A stretch of 33,895 bases of DNA from Iodobacter sp. (GCF_025352645.1 NZ_JANXSO010000142.1:1-33895), one strand, 5' to 3'; shown: positions 22,557 through 30,448, counted from the stretch's first letter. Translations and numbers: made by a program. Notes: generated by a model not told the origin, from the letters alone.

Positions 22557-23702
22557 ATGATCTCCCGTCTTTCTGCCGCACCAATTATTTTCTCCCTCTT
22601 AATTGCAACTTCTGCTCAGGCTTTTGTACCGCCGGTGCCGGATATTGCAGCCAAGGCTTATTTACTCACTGATTATCAAAGTGGCATTGCGCTTGCTGGG
22701 CGTGATCCAGATACGCGTGTTGAGCCCGCTTCTTTAACTAAGCTAATGACGGCTTATCTGACTTTCAAAGCGGTAAAAGAAGGTAAGTTAAAGCTGGATC
22801 AACAGCTCACCGTTTCGGACAAAGGCTGGCGCACCGAAGGCTCGCGCATGTTTCTTGATCCTAAAAAGCCCGTCACCGTAGATGATTTGATTAAGGGCAT
22901 GATCGTACAAAGTGGTAATGATGCTTGCGTTACGCTAGCCGAAGCCATTGCCGGTAGCGAAGAAGTATTTGCCCAGTTGATGACACGTGAAGCCAAGCGC
23001 CTTGGCATGAATGGTACTAACTTTAAAAATAGTACCGGCTTGCCTGATGCTGATCACTATATGACGGTGGCCGACTTAGCTAAGTTAGCCACGGCAATAA
23101 TCCATGATTTCCCTGAGTTCTATCCCATCTACTCGATGAAGGAATTCGCCTACAACAATATCAAGCAGCCAAACCGCAATCTGCTGCTGTACCGCGATCC
23201 TTTTGTAGATGGTATGAAAACTGGCCATACCGCCAGCGCCGGTTTTAACTTAGTTGCATCAACTAAGCGCGATGGTCGTCGCCTAATCTCGGTTGTAGTG
23301 GGTACGGCTAGCGATGAAGTGCGCGCTAGCGAATCAAGTAAATTACTTAACTGGGGCATTCAGTTCCAAGAAACCCCGCGTCTTTATGCTGCCAAGCAGG
23401 CCGTTTCTAATGTAGCGGTTTGGAAAGGCAAGTCAGATAAGGTCAATGTGGGCTTTTTAGAAGACCGCTTTATTACTGTACCGCGCGGTGATGCTAAAAA
23501 CCTGAAAATGGCTTTTACCAGCACCCAGCCGCTGATTGCCCCAATTAAAGTGGGCCAGAGTGTTGGTAAGCTGACGGTGAGCTTAAACGATAAGCAACTG
23601 GTTGAACTGCCGGTGGTGGCCTTAGCAGAAGTACCCGAAGCCAATATCTTTGGCCGCGCATGGGATTCAATCCGTATGTGGTTTAAATCGATTTTTGGTT
23701 GA
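22557..23702 (+). CDS. dacC: D-alanyl-D-alanine carboxypeptidase (PBP5/6 family)
   Basis: This periplasmic enzyme trims the terminal D-Ala from peptidoglycan pentapeptides. The 381-residue precursor has a signal peptide (cut near SAQA-F at residues 20-23). The serine-protease-like triad motifs are ASLTK (SxxK), QSGNDA (SxN) and MKTGHT (KTG). A C-terminal PBP5 beta domain (about 275-360) and an amphipathic tail with aromatic and basic residues (AWDSIRMWFKSIFG) would anchor it to the outer face of the inner membrane. The gene is followed by dat and the lip genes, a conserved betaproteobacterial order, though here a 480-bp repeat mosaic intervenes. The exact paralogue name (dacA versus dacC) cannot be settled by sequence alone. 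Confidence 0.95.
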   Translation: MISRLSAAPIIFSLLIATSAQAFVPPVPDIAAKAYLLTDYQSGIALAGRDPDTRVEPASLTKLMTAYLTFKAVKEGKLKLDQQLTVSDKGWRTEGSRMFLDPKKPVTVDDLIKGMIVQSGNDACVTLAEAIAGSEEVFAQLMTREAKRLGMNGTNFKNSTGLPDADHYMTVADLAKLATAIIHDFPEFYPIYSMKEFAYNNIKQPNRNLLLYRDPFVDGMKTGHTASAGFNLVASTKRDGRRLISVVVGTASDEVRASESSKLLNWGIQFQETPRLYAAKQAVSNVAVWKGKSDKVNVGFLEDRFITVPRGDAKNLKMAFTSTQPLIAPIKVGQSVGKLTVSLNDKQLVELPVVALAEVPEANIFGRAWDSIRMWFKSIFG

Positions 23703-23771
23703 TGTTGGTACGATGGCTTTAAAACCCAAATCTTGAACCACTGAGAGCGCAGAGAACACGGAGTTTCACGG

Positions 23772-23798
23772 AGAAAACCTTGAGGGTTTTCTGTTTTT
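23772..23798 (+). terminator. Probable terminator of dacC
   Basis: AGAAAACC (23772-23779) pairs with GGTTTTCT (23785-23792), followed by GTTTTT. It is nested in a wider CACGGAGAAAA/TTTTCTCCGTG stem (23767-23777 with 23806-23816). It lies 70 bp beyond dacC and inside the left arm of the repeat mosaic. Confidence 0.5.
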
Positions 23799-23843
23799 AA
23801 CTCGTTTTTCTCCGTGCTAAAGATGGATGGTTTTTTCGCTCAT

Positions 23844-23870
23844 GTAGGGTGGGCACGTTTTTGTGCCCAC
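23844..23870. repeat. GTAGGGTGGG-type hairpin
   Basis: GTAGG is followed by GTGGGCAC (23849-23856), a six-base loop and GTGCCCAC (23863-23870). It is the shortest of the CGTAGGG-class hairpins here and lacks the distal outer arm. Confidence 0.7.
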
Positions 23871-23935
23871 GCGAATGGCCAGAAAAAGATCTGTAGCCAC
23901 AGAGGTAAACCAAGCGCGCAGAAACGAATGGGGCG

Positions 23936-23968
23936 TTAAATACTAATCAGCACTCGATTAGTATTTAA
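23936..23968. repeat. Perfect 13-bp stem-loop
   Basis: TTAAATACTAATC at 23936-23948 pairs perfectly with 23956-23968 around a seven-base loop. It is AT-rich, unlike the GC-rich hairpins beside it, and only a short TTTA stretch follows. Function unknown. Confidence 0.6.
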
Positions 23969-23987
23969 TTTACGGCGCTGCGAAACG

Positions 23988-24061
23988 CGTCATTCCCGCA
24001 TGTGTTTGGCGGGAATCCAGCTACGCTGCTGGATCCCCGATAAAAACACTCGGGGATGACG
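23988..24061. repeat. REP-like cloverleaf element (CGTCATTCCCGC type)
   Basis: An outer CGTCAT/ATGACG stem (23988-23993 with 24056-24061) encloses three hairpins: ATTCCCGC/GCGGGAAT (23992-24016), CCAGC/GCTGG (24017-24032) and CCCCGA/TCGGGG (24035-24055). The layout is cloverleaf-shaped. Repeats with ATTCCCGC...GCGGGAAT are common intergenic elements in beta- and gammaproteobacteria, including Neisseria dRS3-like sequences, though the spacing here (13) differs from the neisserial 8. Confidence 0.75.
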
Positions 24062-24184
24062 GTGTTGAGATGCCCTTGAGGGTGATTTCAAATCACATGC
24101 TCAACAAGGTTTTCTCCCCGTCCTCTGTGTTCTCTGCGCGCTCTGTGTTTACAGAACTTTTTAAGCTTTTTTTGGAGATACTTT

Positions 24185-25063
24185 ATGGATTTCCCTCCCC
24201 TAGTTGGCTTTTTAAATGGTCGCTTTGAGCCGTTGGCCGATTTACAGATTTCTGTTTTAGATCGCGGATTTTTGTTTGGTGATGGAATCTATGAAGCGAT
24301 TCCTGTCTACAATCGCCACCCTTTAAGGTTGACCGAGCATCTGCGCCGCTTGGCAGACAGTTTGGCGGCGATTAATATGCCCAACCCTTATGGGGCTGAA
24401 GAGTGGGCGAGCTTGATTCAAAAGCTAATCGCCCAGCAAAGTTTTGCGGATCAAAGCGTGTATGTGCAAATCACCCGTGGCCCTGCTTTTCCGCGCAATC
24501 ATGCTTTTCCAACCGTAACCGAGCCAACGGTATTTATGTTTGCCGATGAATTACTGCCACCCTGTAAAGAGGCGGTAGCAAACGGCGTGGCGGCGGTGTC
24601 TGCTGCTGATATTCGCTGGCTGCAATGCAATATCAAGGCGATTTCACTGCTGGCGAATGTATTGTTGAAGCAGCAGGCGGTGGACGCTGGCGTGGCAGAA
24701 ACCATTCTTTTTCGTGATGGCTACTTGCAAGAGGGCGCCTCCAGCAACATCTTAATAGTCAAAGAGGGCGTATTACTTGCCCCGCCCCCAAGCAATCTAA
24801 TGCTGACGGGGATTACTTATGATTTGGTGATTGAGCTAGCTAAGCAGCATAATATGCCGCTTGAAGTGCGCGCCATCCTTCAGCAAGAAGTGCTGGGTGC
24901 CGATGAAGTATGGCTGACATCCTCTTCTAAAGAAGTATTGGCCGTGGTGTCTTTAGATGGCAAGCCCGTTGCAAATGGCTTGCCGGGGCCGCTTTACCCA
25001 ATGATGTACGATTATTTTCAAGTGTTTAAAAACGAGGCAATGCGCCTCGGTAAGGATAAGTAA
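24185..25063 (+). CDS. dat: D-amino-acid aminotransferase (class IV PLP enzyme)
   Basis: The 292-residue protein shows the fold-type IV pattern: LDRGFLFGDGIYEA (about residues 28-41), the PLP lysine K151 in CNIKAISLLANVL, LQEGASSNI (about 181) and LTSSSKEV (about 242). CNIK followed by SLLANVL matches D-alanine aminotransferases better than branched-chain aminotransferases or aminodeoxychorismate lyase. It would interconvert D-alanine and D-glutamate, wall precursors, which fits its place after dacC. GGAG lies 7 bases before the ATG. The DUF493 gene begins immediately after its stop codon, so dat, DUF493, lipB and lipA are likely one operon. Substrate specificity is inferred. Confidence 0.9.
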   Translation: MDFPPLVGFLNGRFEPLADLQISVLDRGFLFGDGIYEAIPVYNRHPLRLTEHLRRLADSLAAINMPNPYGAEEWASLIQKLIAQQSFADQSVYVQITRGPAFPRNHAFPTVTEPTVFMFADELLPPCKEAVANGVAAVSAADIRWLQCNIKAISLLANVLLKQQAVDAGVAETILFRDGYLQEGASSNILIVKEGVLLAPPPSNLMLTGITYDLVIELAKQHNMPLEVRAILQQEVLGADEVWLTSSSKEVLAVVSLDGKPVANGLPGPLYPMMYDYFQVFKNEAMRLGKDK

Positions 25064-25351
25064 ATGAGTCAGGATGCCCCCAATCTCGCCGATCTAGTTG
25101 AGTTTCCGGCCGAGCTACCGATGAAAGCGATCAGCCACAAAGACGTGCCGCACGATGAATTTCATGCTGCGGTGAAAGAGCTGGCGGTCTTGCATATCAC
25201 CGATTTTAAAGAAGAATGGATTTCGATGCGCACCAGCAGCGGCGGCAGCTTTATTTCGGTAACGCTATCAGCCACTTACCAATCTGCCGACGAAGTGAAT
25301 GCGCTAGATACCGCACTGCGCGCGCATCCGCTTGTTAAGATGGTGATGTGA
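25064..25351 (+). CDS. DUF493 (YbeD-like) protein
   Basis: The 95-residue protein begins after an AAGGA site that sits at the end of dat, with its ATG directly abutting the dat stop. It contains VEFPAELPMKAI, a central AVKELAVLHI stretch, SSGGSFISVTLS and a C-terminal ALRAHPLVKMVM, the usual DUF493 pattern with a small ACT-like alpha/beta fold. The family is nearly always next to lipB; a regulatory role in lipoate metabolism has been suggested but is not established. Length is typical. Confidence 0.92.
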   Translation: MSQDAPNLADLVEFPAELPMKAISHKDVPHDEFHAAVKELAVLHITDFKEEWISMRTSSGGSFISVTLSATYQSADEVNALDTALRAHPLVKMVM

Positions 25352-25984
25352 GTGCCTGAACTCATTGTGAAGCAGCTGGGCATGGTGGAGTACGAGCCAA
25401 CTTGGCGTGCCATGCAGGCCTTTACCGATAGCCGCAGCGCAGAAACCAGCGATGAAATCTGGCTGCTAGAGCATCCACCGGTTTACACCCAAGGCCAAGC
25501 GGGCAAGCCCGAGCATTTGATTGCTGCAACGGATATCCCCGTGGTGCAGATCGATCGCGGCGGGCAGGTCACATACCACGGGCCAGGCCAAGTGGTGGCC
25601 TATGTGCTGCTGGATGTACGCCGCCTAGGTATTGGCGTGCGCGAGCTAGTGCGCAAACTAGAGCAAAGCGTGATCGATACCCTCGCCGATTATGGCGTCA
25701 CCGCCTACGGCAAGGTGGATGCGCCTGGCGTGTATGTTAATCCGACGCTCGGCGAAGCAAAAATTGCCTCGCTAGGATTACGGATTCGCAATGGTTGCTG
25801 CTTTCACGGTTTAGCACTGAATGTGAACATGGATTTAACCCCCTTTGATTGGATTAATCCCTGCGGCTATGCCGGTTTGCGCGTGACACAATTGGCCGAT
25901 TTTGTGGCCGATGCGACATCAGCAGCAATTGCCGGTAAACTTGCCGAAAAAATCACGCAACAAATCAAACCCTTAACAGAGTAG
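25352..25984 (+). CDS. lipB: Octanoyl-[acyl-carrier-protein]:protein N-octanoyltransferase
   Basis: LipB transfers octanoate from acyl carrier protein to lipoyl domains of 2-oxoacid dehydrogenases and the glycine cleavage system. The 210-residue protein has [12 protein letters not shown] (about residues 69-80), the catalytic lysine K137 in [17 protein letters not shown] (about 150) and the catalytic cysteine C171 in INPCGY. The start is a GTG directly after the DUF493 stop, an unusual but well-supported choice because the stop and start are adjacent. LipA follows after 28 bp. Confidence 0.96.
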   Translation: MPELIVKQLGMVEYEPTWRAMQAFTDSRSAETSDEIWLLEHPPVYTQGQAGKPEHLIAATDIPVVQIDRGGQVTYHGPGQVVAYVLLDVRRLGIGVRELVRKLEQSVIDTLADYGVTAYGKVDAPGVYVNPTLGEAKIASLGLRIRNGCCFHGLALNVNMDLTPFDWINPCGYAGLRVTQLADFVADATSAAIAGKLAEKITQQIKPLTE

Positions 25985-26012
25985 GGTTATCCTGCTCAGC
26001 TAGCGATCCTCC

Positions 26013-26981
26013 ATGACTCAAGACACTAAACAGCCATCGAAAGAAGTGGGCGTTAAGCTCAAGGGCGAAGCCAAGACGGCACGCATCCCGATTAAGATTG
26101 TGCAGCTTGATCAGCGCATCAAAAAGCCCGATTGGATTCGCGTGCAAGCGCCCTCTTTAAATGGCCGCTTTGGCGAAATCAAACAAATCCTGCGTAGCCA
26201 AAAGCTGCACACCGTGTGCGAAGAAGCCGCCTGTCCCAATATTGGCGAATGTTTTGGTAAGGGCACCGCCACCTTTATGATCATGGGTGATATCTGCACC
26301 CGTCGCTGCCCATTTTGCGATGTGGGCCATGGCCGGCCCAACCCGCTAGACCCGCAAGAGCCAGTGCATTTGGGCGAAACCATTGCCGCGCTTAAGCTTA
26401 AATACGTGGTGATTACCTCGGTTGATCGCGATGATTTACGTGATGGCGGCGCGCAGCACTTTGTAGATTGCATCACCCAATCACGCCTGCAATCGCCAGC
26501 CACCCAAGTAGAAGTGCTGGTGCCTGATTTCCGTGGCCGTTTGGATGTTGCTTTGGATCTGTTTGCTAACGCACTGCCAGATGTGCTGAACCACAATCTA
26601 GAAACCGCACCGCGCCTGTATAAACAAGCGCGCCCAGGCTCGGATTACCAGCACTCTTTAGATCTACTGAAAAGGTTTAAAGCCATGTACCCCGATGTGC
26701 GGACTAAATCCGGCATTATGGTGGGCCTGGGCGAAACCGATGAAGAAGTCATCCAAGTGATGCACGATCTACGCGCGCACGATGTAGATATGATCACCAT
26801 CGGCCAGTATCTACAACCCACCGCCACCGGCCACCTACCGGTGCTGCGCTATGTACACCCGGATCAGTTTAAAGTGTTTGAAAAACTTGCTTACGAGCTA
26901 GGCTTTAAACACGCTGCCGTGGGTGCCATGGTGCGATCGAGCTACCATGCAGATGAGCAAGCGCACGGCGCAGGGGTTTAA
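26013..26981 (+). CDS. lipA: Lipoyl synthase (radical SAM)
   Basis: LipA inserts two sulfur atoms into protein-bound octanoyl chains. The 322-residue protein has the auxiliary 4Fe-4S cluster cysteines C69, C74 and C80 ([12 protein letters not shown]), the radical-SAM cluster cysteines C95, C99 and C102 (CTRRCPFC), and the C-terminal RSSYHADE that supplies the auxiliary-cluster serine ligand. N-terminal basic residues and total length match the family. It ends the dat-DUF493-lipB-lipA run and is followed by a strong terminator. Confidence 0.98.
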   Translation: MTQDTKQPSKEVGVKLKGEAKTARIPIKIVQLDQRIKKPDWIRVQAPSLNGRFGEIKQILRSQKLHTVCEEAACPNIGECFGKGTATFMIMGDICTRRCPFCDVGHGRPNPLDPQEPVHLGETIAALKLKYVVITSVDRDDLRDGGAQHFVDCITQSRLQSPATQVEVLVPDFRGRLDVALDLFANALPDVLNHNLETAPRLYKQARPGSDYQHSLDLLKRFKAMYPDVRTKSGIMVGLGETDEEVIQVMHDLRAHDVDMITIGQYLQPTATGHLPVLRYVHPDQFKVFEKLAYELGFKHAAVGAMVRSSYHADEQAHGAGV

Positions 26982-26995
26982 TCCTCGCCAGCCCC

Positions 26996-27029
26996 AAAAA
27001 CGCTACCTAGAGCAGGTGGCGTTTTTTTT
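26996..27029 (+). terminator. Intrinsic terminator after lipA
   Basis: ACGCTACC pairs with GGTGGCGT across a short TAGAGCA loop (one G-T pair), preceded by A's and followed by eight T's. It lies 15 bp beyond the lipA stop. Confidence 0.92.
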
Positions 27030-27106
27030 CGGCTTTAGATTAATTTGACTCAATGCTTGCATCCGCAAAGCTGCGTAAAATCAGCGTTTTGGTTCTGGCA
27101 AAGATC

Positions 27107-27574
27107 ATGACACTCAATAGCTACGCAATACTTCGCGCTGTGCATGTGGTCTCTGTACTGCTGTGGATAGGAGGCGTGGCTTTTGTCACGTTGGTGCTGC
27201 TGCCTGCATTGCGCCGCCATCAGCAGGATTACGCCACCTTTGAGCTGCTTGAGCATCGCTTTGGCAATCAAGCCAAGCTGATGACGCAGCTAGCCATGTT
27301 GTCGGGAGTGGCAATGCTGTGGCTGACGGATAGTTGGAGTCGCCTATTAGACAGTTGGTGGTTGTGGGCGATGATCATCACTTGGGCGGTCTTTACCCTG
27401 ATGCTGTTTGTGCTGGAGCCATTTGTGATCCACCGCTGGCTACATCGGCGTGCCCAGCAAGATCCGCAAGGCACGTTGCGGCAGTTACAGCACTTACATT
27501 ACGCCCTACTGGCTTTGGGCCTGATTGCTACATTCGGTGGGGTACTGGGCGCGCATGGCGGGGCTTGGTTTTGA
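27107..27574 (+). CDS. Small four-helix membrane protein, CopD-like
   Basis: The protein has four membrane helices: about residues 7-33 (LRAVHVVSVLLWIGGVAFVTL), 57-74, 84-104 and 132-151. The first helix begins with a histidine in a RAVHV context, and HLHYALLAL opens the last. This arrangement resembles CopD/cytochrome-b561-like small membrane proteins and could bind heme or copper, but the assignment is tentative. I prefer the ATG at 27107 (155 residues, MTLNSYAILRAVHV) because the earlier ATG at 27053 adds a basic stretch between the terminator and the first helix and has no ribosome binding site. It lies alone after the lipA terminator. Confidence 0.65.
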   Translation: MTLNSYAILRAVHVVSVLLWIGGVAFVTLVLLPALRRHQQDYATFELLEHRFGNQAKLMTQLAMLSGVAMLWLTDSWSRLLDSWWLWAMIITWAVFTLMLFVLEPFVIHRWLHRRAQQDPQGTLRQLQHLHYALLALGLIATFGGVLGAHGGAWF

Positions 27575-27839
27575 TGGTGGTACTTTGTGTGAGGTTGTGA
27601 AAGCCTTATATGCGCAAAGAAGAATCAAAAATAATGCTTTTTAGCGCCTTAGATACGTTGATTTAGGTGCGGCATTTCTGTGGAGACGCCCTTTTTTAAA
27701 CGGCCAAGAAAGGAGATAAAGCAGGCTGTCCCGACCCGCACGAAACCCCTTCCACGTGGATACTCGCCTCGGTGACAAAGGCTGCTTGGGAGCAAGCCTG
27801 CTACTCTTTTTCGAAATCCCAAGCCGTTTATTCTTTGCA

Positions 27840-27945
27840 TTTCGATTTGGAAACGCGATCAATCCATTTCCTGGTAGTGAACGAAACTTGCTCGCCACGG
27901 ATAGTGAAGTGCTTACGTCAGAAAGCTGAGCTAGGTCGCTCATCA
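27840..27945. repeat. Interspersed repeat, copy A
   Basis: It shares TTTCGAYTTGRAAA, AACTTGCTCGYCACGGAYAG and a following CTGAGNTAGG block, in the same order and strand, with 29852-29945. Copy A carries about 10 extra bases. Divergence is considerable, so the copies are old. Confidence 0.5.
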
Positions 27946-27965
27946 AGAAAAATGTTACTTATTAT

Positions 27966-28031
27966 CTAGGGTCTGTTGACGTTTCATTCGCAATTGCGCT
28001 GAGCCGCGAATGAAACGTCAACAGACCCTAG
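27966..28031. mobile_element. 66-bp fold-back element (MITE-like) with perfect 26-bp inverted repeats
   Basis: Perfect 26-bp arms (27966-27991 and 28006-28031) flank a 14-base loop. The arms begin CTAGGGTCTGTTGACG. GGGTCTGTTG-type ends and a flanking CTAG are typical of IS5-family termini with a 4-bp (YTAR/CTAG) target duplication. The element has no coding capacity, so it could be an IS-derived MITE or the two joined ends left after an insertion sequence was lost. It also forms an extremely stable hairpin. Confidence 0.6.
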
Positions 28032-28041
28032 TGAACATAAA

Positions 28042-28085
28042 GCCCGCTCGTTTGGTTTTATATACGCAGCGGGCATCTTTTTGTT
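28042..28085. terminator. Terminator-like stem-loop without an assigned gene
   Basis: GCCCGCT (28042-28048) pairs with AGCGGGC (28068-28074) around a 19-base loop, followed by ATCTTTTTG. It lies just after the fold-back element, with no gene ending nearby, suggesting that a gene upstream was lost or that the terminator came with the repeat region. Confidence 0.4.
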
Positions 28086-28720
28086 GGGCACTTCACATTC
28101 ATCGATACCAAGATGATTGTGTCCACCACGGTTTTTTACCTTGGTTTTTTCTATTTCTGTGCTTAAAAATTGTGTAGCGCTACGTATAAATAGCGACCGC
28201 TGTGATTGAGTCATTATTGTTGATGTATTCCAAATGCATGGATGCATTTTATGTAATGAAAACCCAAATATTGAATTATGAAGGAGACAGAGAAGATGGC
28301 GTTTCATGGAGGAAACCATTTTTAATTGAGCTGTTTATTGGGTTTTGAGTCGTCTAAACATCAGAAAAATGGGCTTATCTCGGCTCCCAATACGGGGCTT
28401 AAAAGCCCACGGAAGCTGCGGCACGAGGCGTCAGCGGCTCGGGGTTTGGGCAAAGTGCTAGCGAAGCTTGTGCAGTCTTTATCGTCGAGTTAATTATTCG
28501 CAGTAAAGAGCTTTCCGGCTTTGAGGTCGGGGTTTGCTTGTTTTCTTGGTTGTTCAAGAATGCAAGTCCTTGAGGGATATCGCACCAAAATTAAATGTAT
28601 CCAAGGCACTAAAAAGATAAGCACTGTGTAACATCATTGCATATAAATTAATGACGGTTTATCTACCAGTGTGATGTTGGCTGGACTCTGCGTTACATAG
28701 ACACACATAGGATTGAAAAC

Positions 28721-29512
28721 ATGAATAAATTTTTGCTTGCTATGTTGTTTGCGCTGGCCAGCCTGATGTCTCATGCTGATTTGCTCGATACGATTAAAGC
28801 GCGCGGGACTTTGGTTGCTGGCGTGCGCGCAGATATCCCCCCTTTTGGGCAAAGAAATAAAAACCAAACGGTGTCTGGTTACGATGTGGATTTTGCGGGT
28901 GCGATAGCGAAGAAGTTGGGTGTAAAACTGTTAGTCCAGGATTTGGATCCGAATGACCGCATTGCTGCCGTTAAATCGGGGAAGATTGATATCTTGGTTG
29001 CTACTTTTGTAAAAACGGCTGAACGTGAGCGTGAAGTAAGTTGTAGCAATGGATATTTTGTTGCTGCGCTGAAAGTATTATCAAAGAAAGGTAAGTTTCC
29101 TTCGCCAGAGTCTTTGGTTAATGCCAAGATTGGCGTGACACGCGGCACACCACACGTAGAATTTGTGCGTAAACAATACCCAAATGCGACAGTCATCGTC
29201 TTTGATGATAGCCCTGAAGCGGTTAGTTCTTTAGCTGATGGGAAAATTGATGTGGTGGTGAATGGTGAGCCTGTTTTAGCCGGTTTATTAAGCAAGATGT
29301 CTAATCCTACTCAGTTTGAATTGTCGACTTACGCAAATTCGACCGAAATTTATACGATCGCGGTTAAGTTAGGTGAAAAACGGTTGATGAGTCTGATTAA
29401 TGAAACACTGATTGAAATGGAAAAACTCGGCGAGGCTGAGCGTATTTTTAATCAATGGTTTGGGCCAAAAACAGCCACTCCTTTGCCGCGTACTTTTAAG
29501 ATTGGTGGTTAA
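28721..29512 (+). CDS. Periplasmic amino-acid-type ABC substrate-binding protein (orphan)
   Basis: The 263-residue precursor has a signal peptide (MNKFLLAMLF through SHA, cut before D20). A family 3 solute-binding fold follows: RGTLVAGVRADIPPFG, VSGYDVDFAGAIAKKLG, DRIAAVKSGKIDIL, IGVTRGTPH and INQTL-like INETLIEMEK near the end. FGxR...GYDVDFA is typical of polar amino-acid binders. No permease or ATPase gene is adjacent, so it either uses a transporter encoded elsewhere or senses solutes for a signalling protein. AGGA lies about 8 bases before the ATG. A TTGCAT/TATCTA pair at 28637-28665 with 17-bp spacing is a weak promoter candidate. Confidence 0.92.
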   Translation: MNKFLLAMLFALASLMSHADLLDTIKARGTLVAGVRADIPPFGQRNKNQTVSGYDVDFAGAIAKKLGVKLLVQDLDPNDRIAAVKSGKIDILVATFVKTAEREREVSCSNGYFVAALKVLSKKGKFPSPESLVNAKIGVTRGTPHVEFVRKQYPNATVIVFDDSPEAVSSLADGKIDVVVNGEPVLAGLLSKMSNPTQFELSTYANSTEIYTIAVKLGEKRLMSLINETLIEMEKLGEAERIFNQWFGPKTATPLPRTFKIGG

Positions 29513-29942
29513 TAGGCGATGCTAGAGCGCGAGGAGAACTGTGGGCATAGTGCAATGATCCTTATCTGGGCGGCAAATTGACTGGTGGCAAAGCCGCTCG
29601 AGGCTCAGAAAAAAGGGCCTTTTATTATGGCGATTTCGGTGAATCAGCATCTACGCTGGTGATTTCCGATGAGCTGCTTGCGTTTACGGGAGTGGCGGCG
29701 GTAGGTTGTTTGCACCAAGTGTTTATTGCTGGTGGAAAAAAATTCAAAGAGCTCATCATGTTTCATTGAGTTAATGCGATTTTTGGCAATGTAAAAATCA
29801 GTCTTTCTGGGGCGTCTAACTCGTTTGCGTTTCTTATCGCTTCAATCGTCGTTTCGACTTGAAAAGGCTTACGGATAGCGAGCGTAACTTGCTCGTCACG
29901 GACAGAGAGTCGACAGGGTAAGAAAACTGAGATAGGCCACGA
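29513..29942. other. Intergenic stretch between convergent genes
   Basis: It contains repeat copy B (29852-29945). A plus-strand frame of 63 codons from a TTG (29578-29769) and a minus-strand frame of about 60 codons (ending with TGA near 29768) both run through it. Neither has a recognisable family or ribosome binding site. The minus-strand frame reads VTLAIRKPFQVETTIEAI in copy B, with fairly protein-like composition, and might be a relic of a coding sequence. Confidence 0.45.
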
Positions 29943-29945
29943 TTA
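29852..29945. repeat. Interspersed repeat, copy B
   Basis: This is the counterpart of 27840-27945 in the same orientation. It includes a CGAGC-GTAACTT-GCTCG hairpin (about 29879-29895) that is less perfect in copy A. It abuts the stop codon of the DOPA-dioxygenase-like gene. Confidence 0.5.
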
Positions 29946-30281
29946 CTCTCCTCGCGAAAGGGTATAGATTTTCAAAGCTAATTCTTTGCCCAGCCAGCTG
30001 GCACCATTGGTGTGAGCTTCTATATCGTCGCTTAACTCCGGGTGGATCAGTATGGATAGTTCACCACGCTGCGCTTCAAGCAGGGCGCGGACTTCGATTA
30101 GTAAGCTTTCATCAAAATTGATTTCAAACATCGGCTGAGTATGCGGGCCTACTTCGCGGTGAATTAATTCCCCCATCCAGCAATCCGTACTTAACGCCGC
30201 TCGAAGTTGGGAGTGCAGCTTTTCAGCGGCGCTGATTTGCTCGGGTAAAAAATAAACGTGAGCATGGTAGATAAGAGACAT
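29943..30281 (-). CDS. DOPA 4,5-dioxygenase family protein
   Basis: The 112-residue protein has the small-family pattern YHAHVYF (H6, H8), REVGPHTQPMFEI (H47), LSILIHPE (H80), DDIEAHT (H90) and ASWLGKEL. These histidines are the expected metal ligands and conserved positions of DOPA dioxygenase-like proteins, extradiol ring-cleaving enzymes in fungi and plants; the bacterial members are largely uncharacterised. Length is typical. It lies alone, convergent with the binding-protein gene; GGA precedes its ATG by 8 bases. The natural substrate in this organism is unknown. Confidence 0.88.
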   Translation of the reverse strand: MSLIYHAHVYFLPEQISAAEKLHSQLRAALSTDCWMGELIHREVGPHTQPMFEINFDESLLIEVRALLEAQRGELSILIHPELSDDIEAHTNGASWLGKELALKIYTLSRGE

Positions 30282-30448
30282 GTAAAAATCCGGAGATATG
30301 GCTTAGTTATTCAGCTATTCAGGGGGAAAATTATGCGGGATTTGTTAAATTAAATGGCATATTTTTTTGCTTTGAAATGAACTGGTTTTGTGGGGAGGGG
30401 ACTATCTTCTTAATGGAATGGTCAGGCAGCGTGGATAAGGCTGAAAGA

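Larger units (their letters stand above)
23739..24149. repeat. Roughly 410-bp repeat mosaic bounded by long imperfect inverted repeats
   Basis: The left arm (23739-23784) and right arm (about 24103-24149) are imperfect inverted copies. Each contains CGCAGAGAACAC followed by GGAGAAAACCTTG. A third, shorter copy of the CCACAGAGG...GCGCAGA motif lies at about 23896-23923. Between the arms sit a CGTAGGG hairpin, a perfect 13-bp stem-loop and a cloverleaf REP-like element. There is no open frame of coding character. It fills the dacC-dat gap. Confidence 0.7.
27575..28720. other. Long intergenic stretch without a convincing gene
   Basis: The 1.1 kb holds a diverged interspersed repeat copy (27840-27945), a fold-back element (27966-28031), a terminator-like stem-loop (28042-28085) and a GGGCTTAAAAGCCC hairpin near 28411-28424. 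Open frames exist on both strands (27641-27946 and 27984-28319, minus) but run through repeats and the fold-back element, lack ribosome binding sites and match nothing I recognise. A 55-codon frame without an ATG near 28407-28570 could be a gene relic. A weak promoter for the binding-protein gene may lie near 28637-28665. Confidence 0.5.

Noticed and set aside
27641-27946. 101-codon minus-strand frame in the 27.6-28.0 kb gap
   Set aside because: It runs through interspersed repeat copy A, has no ribosome binding site, has a low-complexity basic composition and overlaps an alternative frame of equal quality. Treated as non-coding repeat sequence.
27984-28319. 111-codon minus-strand frame overlapping the fold-back element
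   Set aside because: Its last residues are encoded by the inverted repeat and it crosses the terminator-like hairpin; no family or ribosome binding site is recognisable.
29578-29769. 63-codon plus-strand frame starting at TTG
   Set aside because: No ribosome binding site, no recognisable family, and a competing open frame on the opposite strand. It could be a relic, so it is mentioned only in the gap entry.
29815-29900. Integron-type attC site in the small-gene region
   Set aside because: A TCTAAC-like box is present, but no matching partner box with the core RYYYAAC/GTTRRRY arrangement and no integrase gene were found.
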